From Symsagittifera roscoffensis (Eukaryota; Xenacoelomorpha; Acoela; Convolutidae), in NCBI RefSeq assembly GCF_963678635.1, contig NC_087071.1:2098537-2162536 (forward strand): a DNA stretch of 64,000 nt, in the 5' to 3' direction. The translations under genes and the position numbers were made by a program. Below are positions 1 through 13,205 of this stretch, piece by piece. The first letter of the stretch is position 1; each line of letters begins with the position of its first letter. A model generated the notes under the pieces. It had not been told where the DNA came from. It ran no database searches and saw nothing but the letters and a program-made list of their open reading frames with translations.

Positions 1-1039
1 AAAAGATAACAAACAAATTGATGAACCATGTGTAACAATGATTGCCTGATATTGCTTTAAAAATGGAACTCATCAAAAAGTTTTTTTAAAATCAACTTTT
101 GCAAAAACCTCGATTTAGACTGATAGATAGTTCTTACGTTTTCATGTTATAACTTTTTTTGATGTTTTAATGGCTTCTAATGTTTTCATTGAATTGTCGA
201 TCATCGGCATTTTCTAATTTTTCCCCCGAAATCTTCAATCGTGAAATTTAAAAATCTTTGCTAAATTTTTATGCAAAAACAGATGATTGCTAGATCGTTT
301 TTTTTTATTTTTAGACGCTTAAAATCATAAAATTACTTATTCTGTTTGCCTAAAATTGGTTTGAGAGTGGTAAATTTGAAACATTTTGCTCCGATGGTTA
401 TTATTTATGCGCGCAATTTCAAAGATTGCTTATAATTGCATTGTGCAATTTCATTTTAAAATTCCAATCGACATTTTTTAAAGATATCGAAAGTTGGAGG
501 ACTTGGGCGAATTGGCAGTCATACAATTCTTTAGGTTGAAAACTAGTCGATAAGTGTGTTTTCCATAAACGAAAACGGTCTAAAAAGCCTTTTTGGCAAC
601 CCGGGAAAAAAGGGATGGAACATCAAGGTAATTTGCATCCTTGTTTCATGGATGAATCAGAAAATTCTCATTCATGTTTCCGATATGATTCATCTATTGA
701 GCACCAGTGTAATTTGGATGAGACATCAGTAAAACTTGCATCCTTGATTCACAGATGAAACATGCTTGAACTGAACATCGTTTAAGCGGCACTGCAACAT
801 GAATGATATATGGATGCAAAAAAATGAAAGATCTATGATACATTTCTGAGCTGAGTTGCTCAAAATTTCAACCCGTACAAGATTACGAACATCATCACTA
901 CCAGAAATTGAACATAAAACAAAAAAAAGAATTCTATCAAGGAAACCCACCTTTAAAATTATCGCTTCAGCCCAGGAAAAATCAATTTTATGATCATTGA
1001 TTTCACAATTCATATCATTTTGTCATTCAGTTCTTTGAT
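1..1039. other. AT-rich stretch with no gene seen
   Basis: Only short open frames without coding character are present, including a 95-codon minus-strand frame at 726-1013 with no recognisable domain. I see no splice-bounded exon, RNA gene or clear repeat. Confidence 0.5.
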
Positions 1040-1535
1040 CTGTTAAACTTGAATAACTGAACGGACTTAAAATACTTCAGAAGAATAGAGAAAGCAAACT
1101 AACCTTCAATGCCAAATTAATGTTTTGATTTTTTAGTTGCAGAAACAAACCTGTGACAACCTTTATTAGTGGAAATTGAGGCTCTTTTCCAGTTTCCCAC
1201 CCCACTAGTAAAATCAGAAAACTTAGTTCTTCAAAAACTGTTCACTCTGCATTTGCATAAAAGACATGTAGTATTAAATTGTTCACTTTTTCACAAAGAC
1301 ACGTTTTATTGCAGTTTTTAACATGAAAATCATTTTGAATAGACTTTTATATATCGAACTTCGGAAAAATAATAAAGGGGGACTTGAAAGCAGCCAAAAT
1401 TGATTAGTGGTAGACTTAGTGTTGACTTGAGAAAATAACTGCAATAATTGGGAGTAACCGTAGAAGTGATCTATCGTAGAAGCTCCCCCTAACTCACGTA
1501 CTAATTTCAGGAAAACTGATTGCGTATGAAAAATC
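1040..1535 (+). repeat. Dispersed repeat, related to 40175-40490
   Basis: The block around 1065-1165 (containing CAAACTAACCTTCAAT) and the block around 1430-1530 (containing CACGTACTA) recur in the same order at 40205-40315 and 40390-40480. The copy here carries about 200 extra bases between the two blocks. A third partial match to the second block lies at 63735-63830. The repeat has no coding capacity that I can see, and its class is unknown. Confidence 0.55.
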
Positions 1536-1854
1536 GATCATAAATATTAAGGTAGGATGGGCCTTGAGAATCGATTATATGATTTTTTTGCAAATATAAA
1601 CCCTTATAATCAATTACTTACCATGAATACCCCTGTTTGGTTACTTTTTACTATTGCGACAGCCCCAATGTTTGCTAAAATTCAAAAAAACATATATGCA
1701 AGAGGTTTTATTGAAAAAACTTTTTTTGAGTAACTCTCTGTAGCCTAAATGGATTTTTTCTTGAAAACAGAACTTTGCTCAAGCTTGGAAATAAAAAGAA
1801 AGATTACATTAAATCAAATTTGAAAAGAGGTTGATGAATTTTAATTCCTTTCTG

Positions 1855-2480
1855 AAGTCCATTTAATTCAATACTTTTCATTTTTTTAATGATTTTGAAA
1901 AATCACTGAAACAATTGAATGAGTTTTGACCGGAAATCTTTGTAAATCGATTTACATATCTAAATGGACTACTGTAAATCAATTTTTGGAGTATATTATC
2001 AGCATAAAAATTGATACAAATCGATTTCAATCTCAAAATTGTCTGCGGGTGGTCTGCTACAAAATTCAGTTTTCAGTTTTTGGCTACCCGTACCCATAAA
2101 ATTTTCTAGATCTGAAATAATCTTTTTCGATCTAAATTTCAGATACGAAATAGGTTTTGAAATGTTTTTATAATGCTTGAGTACTTTATGGATTGGTTAA
2201 TTCAGATCTGTTTTAGAAAATTTACTGGGTACGGGTAGCCAAAAACTGAAAACTGAGTTTTGTACCAGACCCCCGGCACAGACAAACTTGAGATTGAAAT
2301 CGACTGGTATCAAATTTATGCTGATAATATACTACAAAAATTGATTCACAGTAGTCCATTGAGATATGTAAATCGATTTATAATTATTATCAAAAGATTT
2401 ACGGTCGAAAAAACATTAACTTTTCGATGATTTCTCAAAATTATTGAGAAATGATACGTATTGAATTAAATTGAGTTAAG
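1855..2480. repeat. Large imperfect inverted repeat (foldback element)
   Basis: A left arm at about 1855-2115 is the imperfect reverse complement of a right arm at about 2215-2480, separated by roughly 100 bases. The best-matched inner parts are GGCTACCCGTACCCA at about 2082 and TGGGTACGGGTAGCC at about 2226. Further out, AAATCGATTTACATATCT faces AGATATGTAAATCGATTT. The central spacer carries AGATCTGAAAT-type motifs shared with a dispersed repeat family. Long arms and no ORF suggest a foldback or MITE-like transposon. No target-site duplication was identified. Confidence 0.7.
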
Positions 2481-2720
2481 CAAGGTATCAAAATCCATCT
2501 TGGATACTTTACGGTTTCGTTATTTCAGATCTAATTTTAGATCTGAAATTTTTTTTTGTCAGTTATTTCAGGTCTGAAAAATCAATGATTCGGACTCTAA
2601 CTTTGCTAGTTTTGATCTTTTAGCTTCTACTAGCAGGTACTCAGCGGAGTCTTAAGTTGGAGACTGCCAAAATATGCTTCCCCAAGTATGAGATAAACAT
2701 TGGAGATGCATAAAAAACTA
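2100..2720 (+). repeat. Dispersed AGATCT-rich repeat
   Basis: This block has many copies of CAGATCTGAAAT or its complement, then a tail with TAGCTTCTACTAGCAGGTAC and a motif like AATATGCTTCCCCAAG. The same order recurs at about 13985-14350 and, reversed, at 37760-38100. Shorter versions lie at 11700-11870 and 17520-17690. It overlaps the spacer and right arm of the inverted repeat at 1855-2480, so the two may be one composite element. Confidence 0.6.
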
Positions 2721-5700
2721 TCAAACAGAGGATCAATTGTTTTTTGTCTTCTCGCCCGTACTTACGCAATACCGATGGTTTGAGCTATAGTATCTTGGAG
2801 AATAATATTCTAATTATGATAAAATCAACGTTAAAAAGTAAGTTTTAAAGAAAAATGTTGTTTTAAGCTGATGTTCAATACTTTGTGATGTTCAACTCAA
2901 TTTTTCAACTAAAAAAGAAAACACTTCAGAAAACTTTGGAGTTGTACAAATTAAGTTCTCAATCTTCTTTTGTGATTTTGATTTTTCTAAAACCACCATT
3001 TTTGAGACAGGAAATTAAATGAAACACAAACTTTTCTATTTTTCAAGACTAAACGGCAACTAAAATATTATTCCTTTTTGTTTTCCTTTTAAAGCGCTCT
3101 AAAAACGAAAGAGATGCACTTTGCAATTGTGGAGGGAGAATGGCGCAAAAACTCTATCGATTTGGGCGAGGAAAGTGGTTTTTCATTTTTGGATTTCGCA
3201 CCGTTTTAGATTTCTTATAACACAACTCCAAAAAAACTTTATAAATAAAATATTATAAAACATTTTGGATTAGAGACTTTGGAAGGAGACCAAAAAAAAC
3301 TACTCCTTGTCAATTTTCTTTTCGTTTTATAATTATATGATAAAATAGATAAATGGGACGGAAATAAATCGGCAGGAGCTATTATAGATTTGCCTGCCAA
3401 GTCAACAATATTTGCAATTATTTATATAGCTGAAAATTTTTCTTCGATGAATTACTGTATTACAAAAAATTATTTCATGATTTTCTCAAAAAAAAATTAC
3501 ATAACTGCAATATACAAACATTTAAACACTTTAATTAAGTATTTCAGCGCCTTCTACTTTTTATGCTATTGCATATCTAGAAAAGAGTAATTCAAGAAGC
3601 TATACTAAATGTGGCTTCTCAGAAAAGAAGTCGATTGACACGGTTGTAACTTTAGTTGAAGGAAAACTAAAGAGTCAGCAAGCAAACATTTAAACGTTAA
3701 CTGTTTTCATGACCTTGCTAAAGCATTCATTTATGCCGAACTTCAGTTGTTTTCACTTTGATTCAAACGGATTTACCACTGAAGCTCATGAACTAGTTGC
3801 AATTTTTGTATCGGACTGGTAGCACTGCAGTAAATTGATGATGGATAAGTCATTCTGGGCTACTGTAAACTATGGCGTACCGAATGCTACATTGCTCAGT
3901 CTGATAGTTTTCATCTTTTCTGGTAACAATTTTAAGATTAATTTTGGAAATAATCTTCAAACCAAACTGTTAGCAGATATACGTTTTAAAGATTTTTCGA
4001 GCAGGAATTTTCTGTTTTGAAGTCCAACATACAAAATGTACTGAAGTCTCTATCGTTGTGTTTATCAGAGAAAAATCATGTTCAGTGCAGACAAAACAGA
4101 TTAAATTAGGTTTGACAAAAATTTAGAAACATTAGATTATAATTTTTTTTTCAAAAGAAGATTTGAAAACCAATTATTCAGCTCGGTATCCTGGCATTAT
4201 ATTGGATAGAAAATTAAGTTGAAACCAAAACTGAAAAGTCTCTAGTGTCTTATCAAAATTACTTGCGGAATTAGGTCGAAATACGTCATGCAGCATTAAT
4301 TTCCACTAATGGCGCATCTTATTTCATCAAAATGGTTTAATTTCGTTAGAGACAGTGAAAAAATCTTTGGTAGATTAAAACACAAAATGCCGATCGTTTG
4401 ACTGGACAAATAAACTGGTATGTATAGGTTTTTTCGTGCAAACAAGATTGGAAAGATGCAGTGATCTAATTTTGAAAAAAAAATACTGCATGTAGAATCA
4501 ATCATCAAATTTAGTTTATTTAAAAAAATCTTGCAAAACGCATGCAAAAACACAAAATGATTTTGAATAATAAATTGAAACACGCCAGAACAGGACAAAC
4601 TTATGTAAATGACCCATCAGTGTCAAATGCTCTAAGCAATTGAAAACTTTAATTAATAACTGGAGAATTTTTTTTAAAAAGTCAATCAAACCTGAAATGT
4701 TTAAATATTTAGCACATTTAAATGAAAAGGTTACCATTGAAAAAAAAACGTTGGGTTTTCATTCATATATGTTTATATAATTCTCAGATTTATCGTATAT
4801 TTAAACATTCTGATGTTAATAAGAAGCCAGCCTGGATTGACATAATCTAACTGTTGATTTGAAAATTTATATCAAGAAGCATGTATTCTGTACCTCCGGG
4901 TTAATTTGATTATTGTCAATAATTTAATTATTGATAAATTACATTATTGTCAAAGCAATTAAGTTTGTGAAAAGGCTTTTTCAAACTGTACGAGTTTTAA
5001 AATCACAAGTTTAGCCAGGTATGACAACAGAAGCTTGACACCAGAAATTTCGGTATATTGGGGAGAGTGCAGCCTTTAACCTAATAATATTATTTTTTTG
5101 AGAATTGAAAATTGTTCAGAAATTTTCTTTTAACGTTTTTGTTTAGTTTCCTTGTTCTTTCACACTTTTCTAAACTTTCAAAGGCTAGGTTTTTTGAGAT
5201 CAAACAAACTGATATTTCAAACTTCTACAAATCACGGAGAGAAACAGTCAAAAAGACGTTTCATGGCTATTTGTGGTACGTTTTGATACGTTATGCATTT
5301 TTTCTGCGCGAGAGTTAGTATATAATTCATATACATTGGCATATACACAACCGTAAGAAAAAATTTAGGTTCAATCAGCAAAACATGGTTGTATTGTAAT
5401 AGAGCAAGCCTTTGAGTGGCTAGGGAGTCGGATTCTTGCGGGGATCAGCCAAATGTAAACCTCAATTTGACCATTAAAACAACCCAGATTTGTATTTAAA
5501 CTAAAAAGTTTCGGAAAACCTGTCGAAACAAAAAATGCAACCGTTTCTAATTCGTAATCAATAGATCAATTGTACTCTATAATAATTGATTAAAATGGAT
5601 TGAAAGGATTTGAAAGGATCTATTTTATTTTTAAAAATTATTGAAACACACCATCAAAATCCAATTTAATCGAAAAGTATTTTTTTAAAATAACTGGAGA

Positions 5701-7447
5701 AGCAACGCAAAAAATATTTTTAAAAAAGTTGACCTGATATTTCTTCAAGTATTGAATCAACTTTACGGTGAAACAAGAATTAATTACTGCTGGCAACAAA
5801 ATTTAAACGAAATTTATTCAAAAGACAAGATCTTTATTTCAATTGTGTACAGCGAATCAGAAAAAGCGAGAAGCTGAATTTTGAACAGCTAATTACAATG
5901 CATGAATTTCACATTTTGGTTTTCCTTATAAAATTTTTCCAGTTTAGCTGTCAGAACAATAATCAACTGAAAAAAAAACAAAAAAAAACTTTGATTTCAA
6001 GTTTACTCATATTAATTGAGAAATGGGCGAGTCAAAAAATCTATATATTTTCAGAATAAACAGTTTTCAAACAATGAAACAAAAGTCTATTAAAGCCTAT
6101 TCAAACTGGTTTGATTGGATCAAAATATAATTGACAGAAGTCTCAAACGATCTGGATTAAACAATTTACAAAATTTTATTTGATAAATGTCAATAAACAA
6201 CTGAAAAGACCATGGCTCGTTCACGTCTTTGATTTTACTGGACCGATATAGGCTGAAAATTTGCGAATTTATTTTTTGATTTTCAAAAATTTAGACTCAA
6301 CCTGAATGTGTTGCTACAAAAGTTGTCTTTGGTTATAAATTCAACCTTATCGATCTAGTCCGAATTGATTATTTAAGCAAATCAAAAATTCTCAACAACT
6401 GAAATTTTTATATGCTATTTTCATCATTTAGCTTGCTTTGGTCAATTTCATCCAACTTTTTTTGACTTCGCATTTTTTGGCGACGTATTATTTCTATTTC
6501 AAAGTTTTTGACGCTACTCAAATTTTAGAATCAAGGTGGTTTGGAACGATTATGACTATACTTTTTTGTCCTATCTGCTTTAGTAACTTCGGCTGTTTTA
6601 TAAAAATAACTTGTTTGCAAAAAAATGATATTTGTTTCAATGCTACAGTTGCATGATATTTATGAAAATTGAGAAAACTGCTCTTTTGTGCAATCTGGGA
6701 GTTGTGTCATGTGGGAAGAAACACTATAAGAAGATGCCAAATAAATCAAGAACGGTTTGTATAGATCTATCAAAAGTGATTCATATCAATCTTAGTCGCA
6801 AGTATATATTCTACAAAATTTCTGAATAATAAAATCGATCCATGCTTGATTTGCAAAAACTTTTGATATTAAAAATGATCTCAATCCTATTTTGACAATG
6901 CGTGAATTTCGGGAAAAATGGCGGACAAGATCCGCTATTGCAACTTACAGGTGCTTCATTTTTTTATTTTGCAAATCTTCAATTAAACTTGCTAAACCTT
7001 GTTTTAAAAACTATTTATGGCTTTCAATAAAACTTTTTCTCGGCACTTCTCCACTTCGGTATGCTTGACCTAACTATTTTGAATTTAGATAAAACTTTGT
7101 TTGATTTTGAGGGTAACTGAGTTTGATCACTAAAATTGTTATTATAAACAGTTGGAGTTCAGTCAACAAAAAGTTGCCGTGTATCAACAGGCTACCAGTC
7201 TTGCTAAGATGAACAGCTGGCTTCTTTTTCTTGGGCAATGCTTTTGATTTCAGCCCCATGTCTGGAAAAAACAATTTTCCCAAAAATTTGAATTAGAAAC
7301 GGGCTGCTAGGTAATTTAGCGGAGAGTCTTTTAACGAATCTTTTAGCAGACTCAGAAAAAAATAGCATAACACAACGCTTACTTAAAACGCTGCATATTT
7401 AAGTAGCATCTACTTGCTCCGCTTCATTCAATTGCGCTTGCATTCGG
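2721..7447. other. AT-rich stretch with no gene seen
   Basis: Only scattered frames of 60-100 codons occur on both strands. They are composition-driven (Phe, Leu, Lys, Ile rich), have no recognisable domain, and lack paired splice signals. I see no RNA gene or tandem array. Confidence 0.5.
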
Positions 7448-8436
7448 CATGCGTGTTATTGTGCGCAAAAATCATTGTTTGGTGGTTATTTAGAAAATAA
7501 AAGTTTGGTTGAAAAATCATGAGATAATCGTCATAAAAGAAAAGCTCAACGCAATAGTGGATGTCTTTGTATGTCTTTCAATCAGTTATGCGTCAGTTGT
7601 TTTAGGTTATTCTGTCACTAGACAACAAAATCTGTATTTTACGCTAAACGAATGATCTGCTTAAATACAGGTCCGCAGAAGCGGGATTCTTTTGTTTTCT
7701 GACTAATTATTTGTCGCGTAATCAATCGACTCATATTACCGGAATATCCAATTGTAGCCAAATTCACTGACTTATAAATGAAAAATCGTATCTGATACCA
7801 TTTTCAAAACAAACCAAAAGGTAATACTATGATAGTGGTCCCTTGAGAACAAGACTGTTAGAGCTCCAAATTGTTTAATAAAAATGAGTTCGCCATTCAG
7901 AACGATACAACCTAACGCAGTGCAACTTAAAGCAATTTATAATTTCGTTATTTTGTAAGAAATCTCATAATTTTCAGGTGAAACACTATAGAAAACGACA
8001 AAATCTAGGTTTAATAACCCAGTTATGATTGTTGAATCGCAAAATAATTTAAAGTGAGCACATTTCTTGATATAAACAACATTGTAATTACAATTCTAAA
8101 TCGGAAAAATTTCGGTCTAGACTATTCAAAGGAAGTTAAAATGAAGAGTTTATCCACAAATTAGTTTTTGAAAATGTTAAAAGAGAAATACAGGCGGGAA
8201 CAGTCTATCTTATTTGCTTTTTCGAGGGACCACTTCATCATAGTGGTACCGACTAACAAACATACTGTAATAAGCATGTTATAATTTCTTTTAAGATTCT
8301 GCTGTAATGAAGAAGAGCCGCACTTGTCCTGAAAAAGGGCTATTCGCAAGCGCGCAAGACTGAATGCGCGAAACATCTCAACCCATCAGCGACATCAACA
8401 GTCCAAAATTTCAGAATTATCTCTGCTTTTTCTTGT
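7448..8436 (+). repeat. 989-bp tandem duplication, copy 1
   Basis: Copy 1 begins at CATGCGTGTTATTGTGCGC and is repeated almost directly by the next 989 bases. Both copies share blocks such as CGCAATAGTGGATGTCTTTG, AGGTCCGCAGAAGCGGG and CAATCGAC. Small indels and substitutions separate them. Neither copy has a convincing ORF; the minus-strand frames at 8161-8376 and 9338-9580 lie at equivalent places but are not recognisable. Confidence 0.85.
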
Positions 8437-9425
8437 CATGCGTGTTATTGTGCGCAAAAATCATTGTTTGGTGGTTATTTAGAAGTTAAAAGTTTGGTTG
8501 AAAAATCATGAGATAATCGTCTTAAAAGAAAAGCTCAACGCAATAGTGGATGTCTTTGTATGTCTTCTAATCAATTAAGCGTCAGTTTTTTTTAGGTTTT
8601 TCTGTCACTAGACAACATAATCAGTTTTTTACGCTAAACGAACGATCTGCTTAAAAACAGGTCCGCAGAAGCGGGATTCTTTTGTTTTCTGACTAATTAT
8701 TTGTCGCGTAATCAATCGACCCATATTACCGGAATATCCAATTGTAGCCAAATTGTAGCTAAAAGAAAAATCGTATCTGATACCATTTTCAATACAAACC
8801 AAAAGGTAATGCTATGGTAGTGGTCCCTTGAGAACAAAACTGTTAGAGCTCTCAAATTGTTTAATAAAAATGAGTTCGCCATTCAGAACGATACAACTTA
8901 ACGCAGTGCAACTTAAAGCAATTTATACTTTCGTTATTTTGTAAGAAGTCTCATCATTTTCAGGTGAAACACTAAAGAAAACGACAAAATCTATGTTTAA
9001 TAACAATGAAGTTAACCCAATTATGATTGTTGAATCGCAAGATAATTTAAGGTGAGCACATTTCTTGATATAAACAACATTGTAATTACAATTTTAAATC
9101 GGAAAAAATTCGGTCTAGACCATTCAAAGGATGTTGAAATGAAGAGTTTATCCACAAATTAGTTTTTGAAATTGCTAAAAGCGAAACACAAGCGGGAAAA
9201 GTCTATCTCATTTGCTTTTTTGAGGAACCACTTCATCATAGTGGCACCGACTAACACACATACCGTAATAAGCATGTTATAGTTTCTTTTAAGAATCTGC
9301 TGGATTGAAGAAGAGCCGCACTTGTCCTGAAAAGGGGCTATTCACAAGCGCGCATGACTGAATGCGCGAAAAATCTCAACCCATCAGCGACCTCGTCCAA
9401 AAATTTCAGAATTATCTCTGCTTTT
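8437..9425 (+). repeat. 989-bp tandem duplication, copy 2
   Basis: This is the second copy of the unit at 7448, starting with the same CATGCGTGTTATTG and ending near CAGAATTATCTCTGCTTTT. The minus-strand frame of 80 codons at 9338-9580 starts outside the unit and has no known domain. The duplication is diverged enough to be old rather than an assembly artefact. Confidence 0.85.
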
Positions 9426-9624
9426 GGACATCTAAAGATTTCCCCTATGGTATCTAAAAAGCATTCTTCAATCTCGTCAATGAAAAGAGTGAACAATAGC
9501 ATTTGAGCTTTCGTTTGAGACTTTTGCTGCATTCTGATTAGTCGTGAAGTCAGGGGCGTAGCAACTTGCATGCGTTCCACTTATCATGAGCAATTAAACT
9601 AATTGCTTATTTTGAAGCTAAATT

Positions 9625-9803
9625 GGGATGACCGCAGAGACAGTCATCCCTGATTCAGAAACAAGCTATGAATCAGTGCTGCAAACGTACTGATCATGTA
9701 AAAGTGGCCACAGATCAGGGTCTGAAACAGCGATAATTATCACTGCGTCTTCAACCACGGGATCGGCACGCATGTAAAAAGACCGATTCCCGGAATTTCG
9801 GGG
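9625..9803. other. Cluster of consecutive hairpins, possible structured RNA
   Basis: Five inverted repeats follow one another: GGGATGAC/GTCATCCC at 9625-9650 (8 bp, perfect); TGATTCA/TGAATCA at 9651-9675 (perfect); CTGATC/GATCAG at 9690-9718; a near-palindrome at 9728-9745 with one mismatch; and GGGATCGG facing CCGATTCCC at 9759-9791 with a bulge. The segment is more GC-rich than its surroundings. I cannot assign it to a known RNA family: no tRNA cloverleaf and no hammerhead core are present. It could also be part of a mobile element. Confidence 0.4.
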
Positions 9804-9928
9804 TCTATTCGTTATGATGGAGGGACTGAATAAAGAAAAAAACTAATCCGAATCAGTAAATTTTCTCTTACCCGACAAAATCTTATACTCTGAAATAAGA
9901 TATACAAAATCTTATACCTAATTTTGTG

Positions 9929-10230
9929 TTTTCTGTACATAAATTATATATTTCTCATCTGACTTTAGAAGTACACAATTTCGGGATAAAATAACAACAA
10001 ATCAGTTCAGTGCTCAACCGCAACGTGATAAACATGGTTTGAGTATACACAATAGACGTGGCAATTTAATGCATTTTAACACTTGTTATAACAAGTGTTG
10101 CTTTGCATTAGCTTGCTAAAGCTATTCGAAAGTTTCAAGTCAAGCATCTATGCAATGGTAGGTCATGAACTGGAGCCCCAACGGGGGATTTTTTTCTAGC
10201 TGGAAATAACTTAGGTTTAGCTAATTTCTG
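9929..10230 (+). mobile_element. SINE-like element, copy 1
   Basis: This copy is homologous to 36935-37245 (reversed) and 38771-39510. All share CTGCTCAACCGCAACG, a palindrome-like ACTTGTTATAACAAGTG (this copy and the reversed one), and a 3' part resembling a tRNA T-arm followed by T-rich sequence and AGCTGGAAATAAC. The tRNA-like B-box is decayed here (ACTGGAGCCCC) but recognisable in the copy at 39430. Three related copies plus a pol III-type box suggest a tRNA-derived SINE. No flanking duplication was confirmed. Confidence 0.5.
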
Positions 10231-10865
10231 GAAAAAATTAAGAAAAACCCTGTTTTATTTAAACAATTCATAAACAAATTCCGGCCAGACATTTAGATTG
10301 GAAGTTGAGTAATTCTCGACAAGGTAGGAGAAATAGTTAGGTACAGGTCCTATTCGCTAAAACAGTTTTGTAGAGATCCCAATTCAAAATTAGCAGAAAA
10401 TGATATATAGCAAACGGAGTACGTGCAGATACTACTAAATTTGATGTTTTGTTTTTCATATCATAGCTGTGGAAAATTAGCTTCTGACAGTTTTTAAATA
10501 ATCATTGATCTGAAATCTGCTGGCTTCGTAATCGATCAGTTTTGTTTTTAGCGGTCTGGATTTATTTGCTATATTTTGCTTTTGATATTTTTGCTTATCA
10601 GAAAATCACTGAAAAAAAAATTTAACGGTCGGTCGTTTTCATCATTGATGGAGGGACCGAATGTTTGAAATTAATTTTAGGTTATTTTCAACCAATCAGA
10701 TTTGAGTATTCAGAAGTCTAAAGGAAAACGCCAAAATTTCAATAAAAAAGCAAACAAATCCCGGCAGCTAAAATTGATAATGCTCGATTACAGAATTGCG
10801 AAAGAGACGCCATCGGCGTTTTGGGGTGTGGTCTGTGTTTAAGTGTTATGTCACGGAGCCGAATA

Positions 10866-11674
10866 CCGGATAGCCGAAAACTAACTTCGTTCCCGGTTAA
10901 CCGAAAAACAATTTCGTTCCCGGATAGCCGAAATCTTTCCAATAAATAAAATTCGATTCAACCAACAACAAAAATTAAACACTGATAAAGTTAAATTGTT
11001 GTATCATTTATTGTAAAAACAATCTTCCGCCCTTTATAGCACTTGCCCCATACCAAGTATCTTATAGACACTCATGACAGAAAAACTAAATTTTGGGGGA
11101 AAATATTGGTTTAAATAACTAAAATCCCATCAAGTTTTTCGGATCGGCCAAACATAAGCTATCCTAAAACATTGTAAAAGTTATTTTTTTGACAAAACTT
11201 TGCAACGGAGACGAATATTTGGCAAAAAAATTGAGGCTTTGAACACTTTTTGGCGCCTGCTCCCTGCCTTTATCTCAAGACGTTTATTCAATTTAGCTCT
11301 TATTTAATTATTTACTGGACAACCATAAAATTCTTTGTTCACTGATAAGAGGAAAAAAATTATTGACTAGTCGAAAAAAGTTGTTACCGGAGGTCGAACT
11401 CAAATTTAGCTTCCGGATAGACGAAAAAATTATTGAGCTATCAAAATAGTAGCACTTTTATTTCTTTCTAATACCATGAAATCAAAGCTAATACGCATAG
11501 AAAATGTTTTGAGTAAATTGGACTTATGGTTAGCTAAGTTCTGAAAAAAAGAAACCAGATAGTTTAATAGTAAAAGTGGTCCAAATTTTGTGAACAATCT
11601 AATTTTTTTAAGGAAATTTTGTTTTGCTGCTAATCAACTTAACAAAAAACAGTTGAAATTTCCGGCTATACAGG
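10866..11674. mobile_element. TIR element in unit A1
   Basis: The segment is bounded by CCGGATAGCCGAAA and the inverse TTCCGGCTATACAGG, with several extra CCGGATAGCC-type repeats at its left end. It has no transposase ORF. Equivalent segments lie in A2 and A3, and a piece of the same sequence flanks the LTR element at 63585-63760. This is best read as a non-autonomous DNA transposon of about 0.8 kb. Confidence 0.5.
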
Positions 11675-12149
11675 AAAGTGCCCTTACCCAGTAAACTTTC
11701 TAGAACAGATCTGACAAAATCTTTTTCAGATCTAAATTTCAGATCTGAAGTAGGTTGTGAAATGTTTAAATAACGCCTGTATACTCTAAGGATTGGTTAT
11801 TTCAGATCTTAAGCCAGATCTGAAATTTTGTTTTTCTGGGTTATTTAAGATCTGAAAAAGTCTATAAAAACTTTTTAATCTATTTTTGGTTGATTTCGCT
11901 GTCGAGACGAGTGGCGTACTGGTGATTTTTTTTTTCATTTCGGGTATTTTATCTTGTAATTTACTATTTGTTCTTTGTTATGATGGAATTTTAAGAGCGT
12001 TTTTCTGGTAAGCTTTTTGTTATTTAATTTGTTGATGAGTTAGTTTGTTTGGAATATCAGGTATTTTAGGATCGTTGTTTTCTTGAGATATTTCAACATT
12101 GTTTAACAATGTAAAAGAAAATAATTGTGTTTGCTCGCGGAAAGGATAT

Positions 12150-12770
12150 ACAAATAGAATAATGTAAACACGTTTTTTTGCCAAAAAACTTTATAAAGGG
12201 TGATCTTGTGAGTAATAAAAACCCACCAGTTTCATTTGATTTTACCATTGATCCCTGAAACGTTCAATGCAATGTTTTTGTTGAAGCCAGAGTATCTAAT
12301 ATAAAAACTGTCAATGCCGTCGCCTTGAATGATGATAGAAGAAAAGCTTTGATAACAGACAAAACTGGAAAAAAGTGTGCTATTTTTTGCCAATGTGGTC
12401 AAAAAATGAAAGGAAAACGCAGCTCTTGCGATGAAAAACTCAAAAAATGGGCTATTTGCATCAAAAGTAAAACAAAGTTGGGAAATCAGGATATGTACAA
12501 ACAAATTTGTTCAATTAAAAATTGTCAATTGTGAATGGCCCACCTCGAATTTATTCATCTTCAACCGTTTCAAACTTACTCAAATCTACTAAAACGGTCG
12601 ACAGAACAATTCAATTTATTTAAACAAAATGTACTAAATGATGTGTCAAAAAGCACAGAGTTGTCAGCCAGTCAGATAATAATTTCTATTCGACCATTCT
12701 TAGTGCTACTTTTGCAGCAAGATTGAGTATTTCAGTCATGAGCGAACATTGTGATTGAAAAAAGTCATTG
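12150..12770 (+). pseudogene. Degraded last-exon copy P1 of the Cys-rich gene
   Basis: The sequence follows the intact exon at about 34320-34970 over its whole length. A 69-codon frame (12325-12534) preserves GKKCAIFCQCGQK and LGNQDMYKQIC. Of the eight module cysteines, two are replaced (to Arg and Trp). A frameshift next to TGTCAATTGTGA cuts it before the region equivalent to the intact C-terminus, and no upstream coding part is present. It is a truncated pseudogene, not a gene. Confidence 0.8.
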
Positions 12771-13205
12771 CAACTGAATTTTCAGAGGGGTTTTGTTTTT
12801 CTTATCATAGCTGTGGAAAATTAGCTTCTGACAGTTTTTAAATGATCATTGATCTGAAATCTGCTAGCTTCGTAATCGATCAGTTTTGTTTTTAGCGGTC
12901 TGGATTTATTTGCTATATTTTGCTTTTGATCTTTTTGCTTATCAGAAAATCACTGAAAAAAAATTTAACGGTCGGTCGTTTTCATCATTGATGGAGGGAC
13001 CGAATGTTTGAAATTAATTTTAGGTTAATTTCAACCAATCAGATTTGAGTATTCAGAAGTCGGAAAACGCGAAAATTTCAATAAAAAAGCAAACAAATCC
13101 CGGCAGCTAAAATTGATAATGCTCGATTACAGAATTGCGAAAGAGACGCCATCGGCATTTTGGGGTGTGGTCTGTAATTAGGTGTTATGTCACGGAGCCG
13201 AATAT

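Larger units (their letters stand above)
10447..12790 (+). repeat. Tandem segmental unit A1
   Basis: This is the first of three head-to-tail units. All begin TTTTGTTTTTC..ATCATAGCTGTGG and contain, in order, the TIR element (CCGGATAGCCG ends), an AGATCT-rich block, a T/G-rich block and a degraded copy of the last exon of the gene at 33612-34933. A1 is 2344 bp. It shares with A3 a deletion of about 1.2 kb relative to A2. The unit edge lies just past the stop codon of the exon copy, where homology to the intact gene ends. Confidence 0.85.

Noticed and set aside
9625-9803. Hammerhead ribozyme or tRNA in the hairpin cluster
   Set aside because: The conserved CUGAUGA..GAAA core and a cloverleaf with T-loop are both missing.
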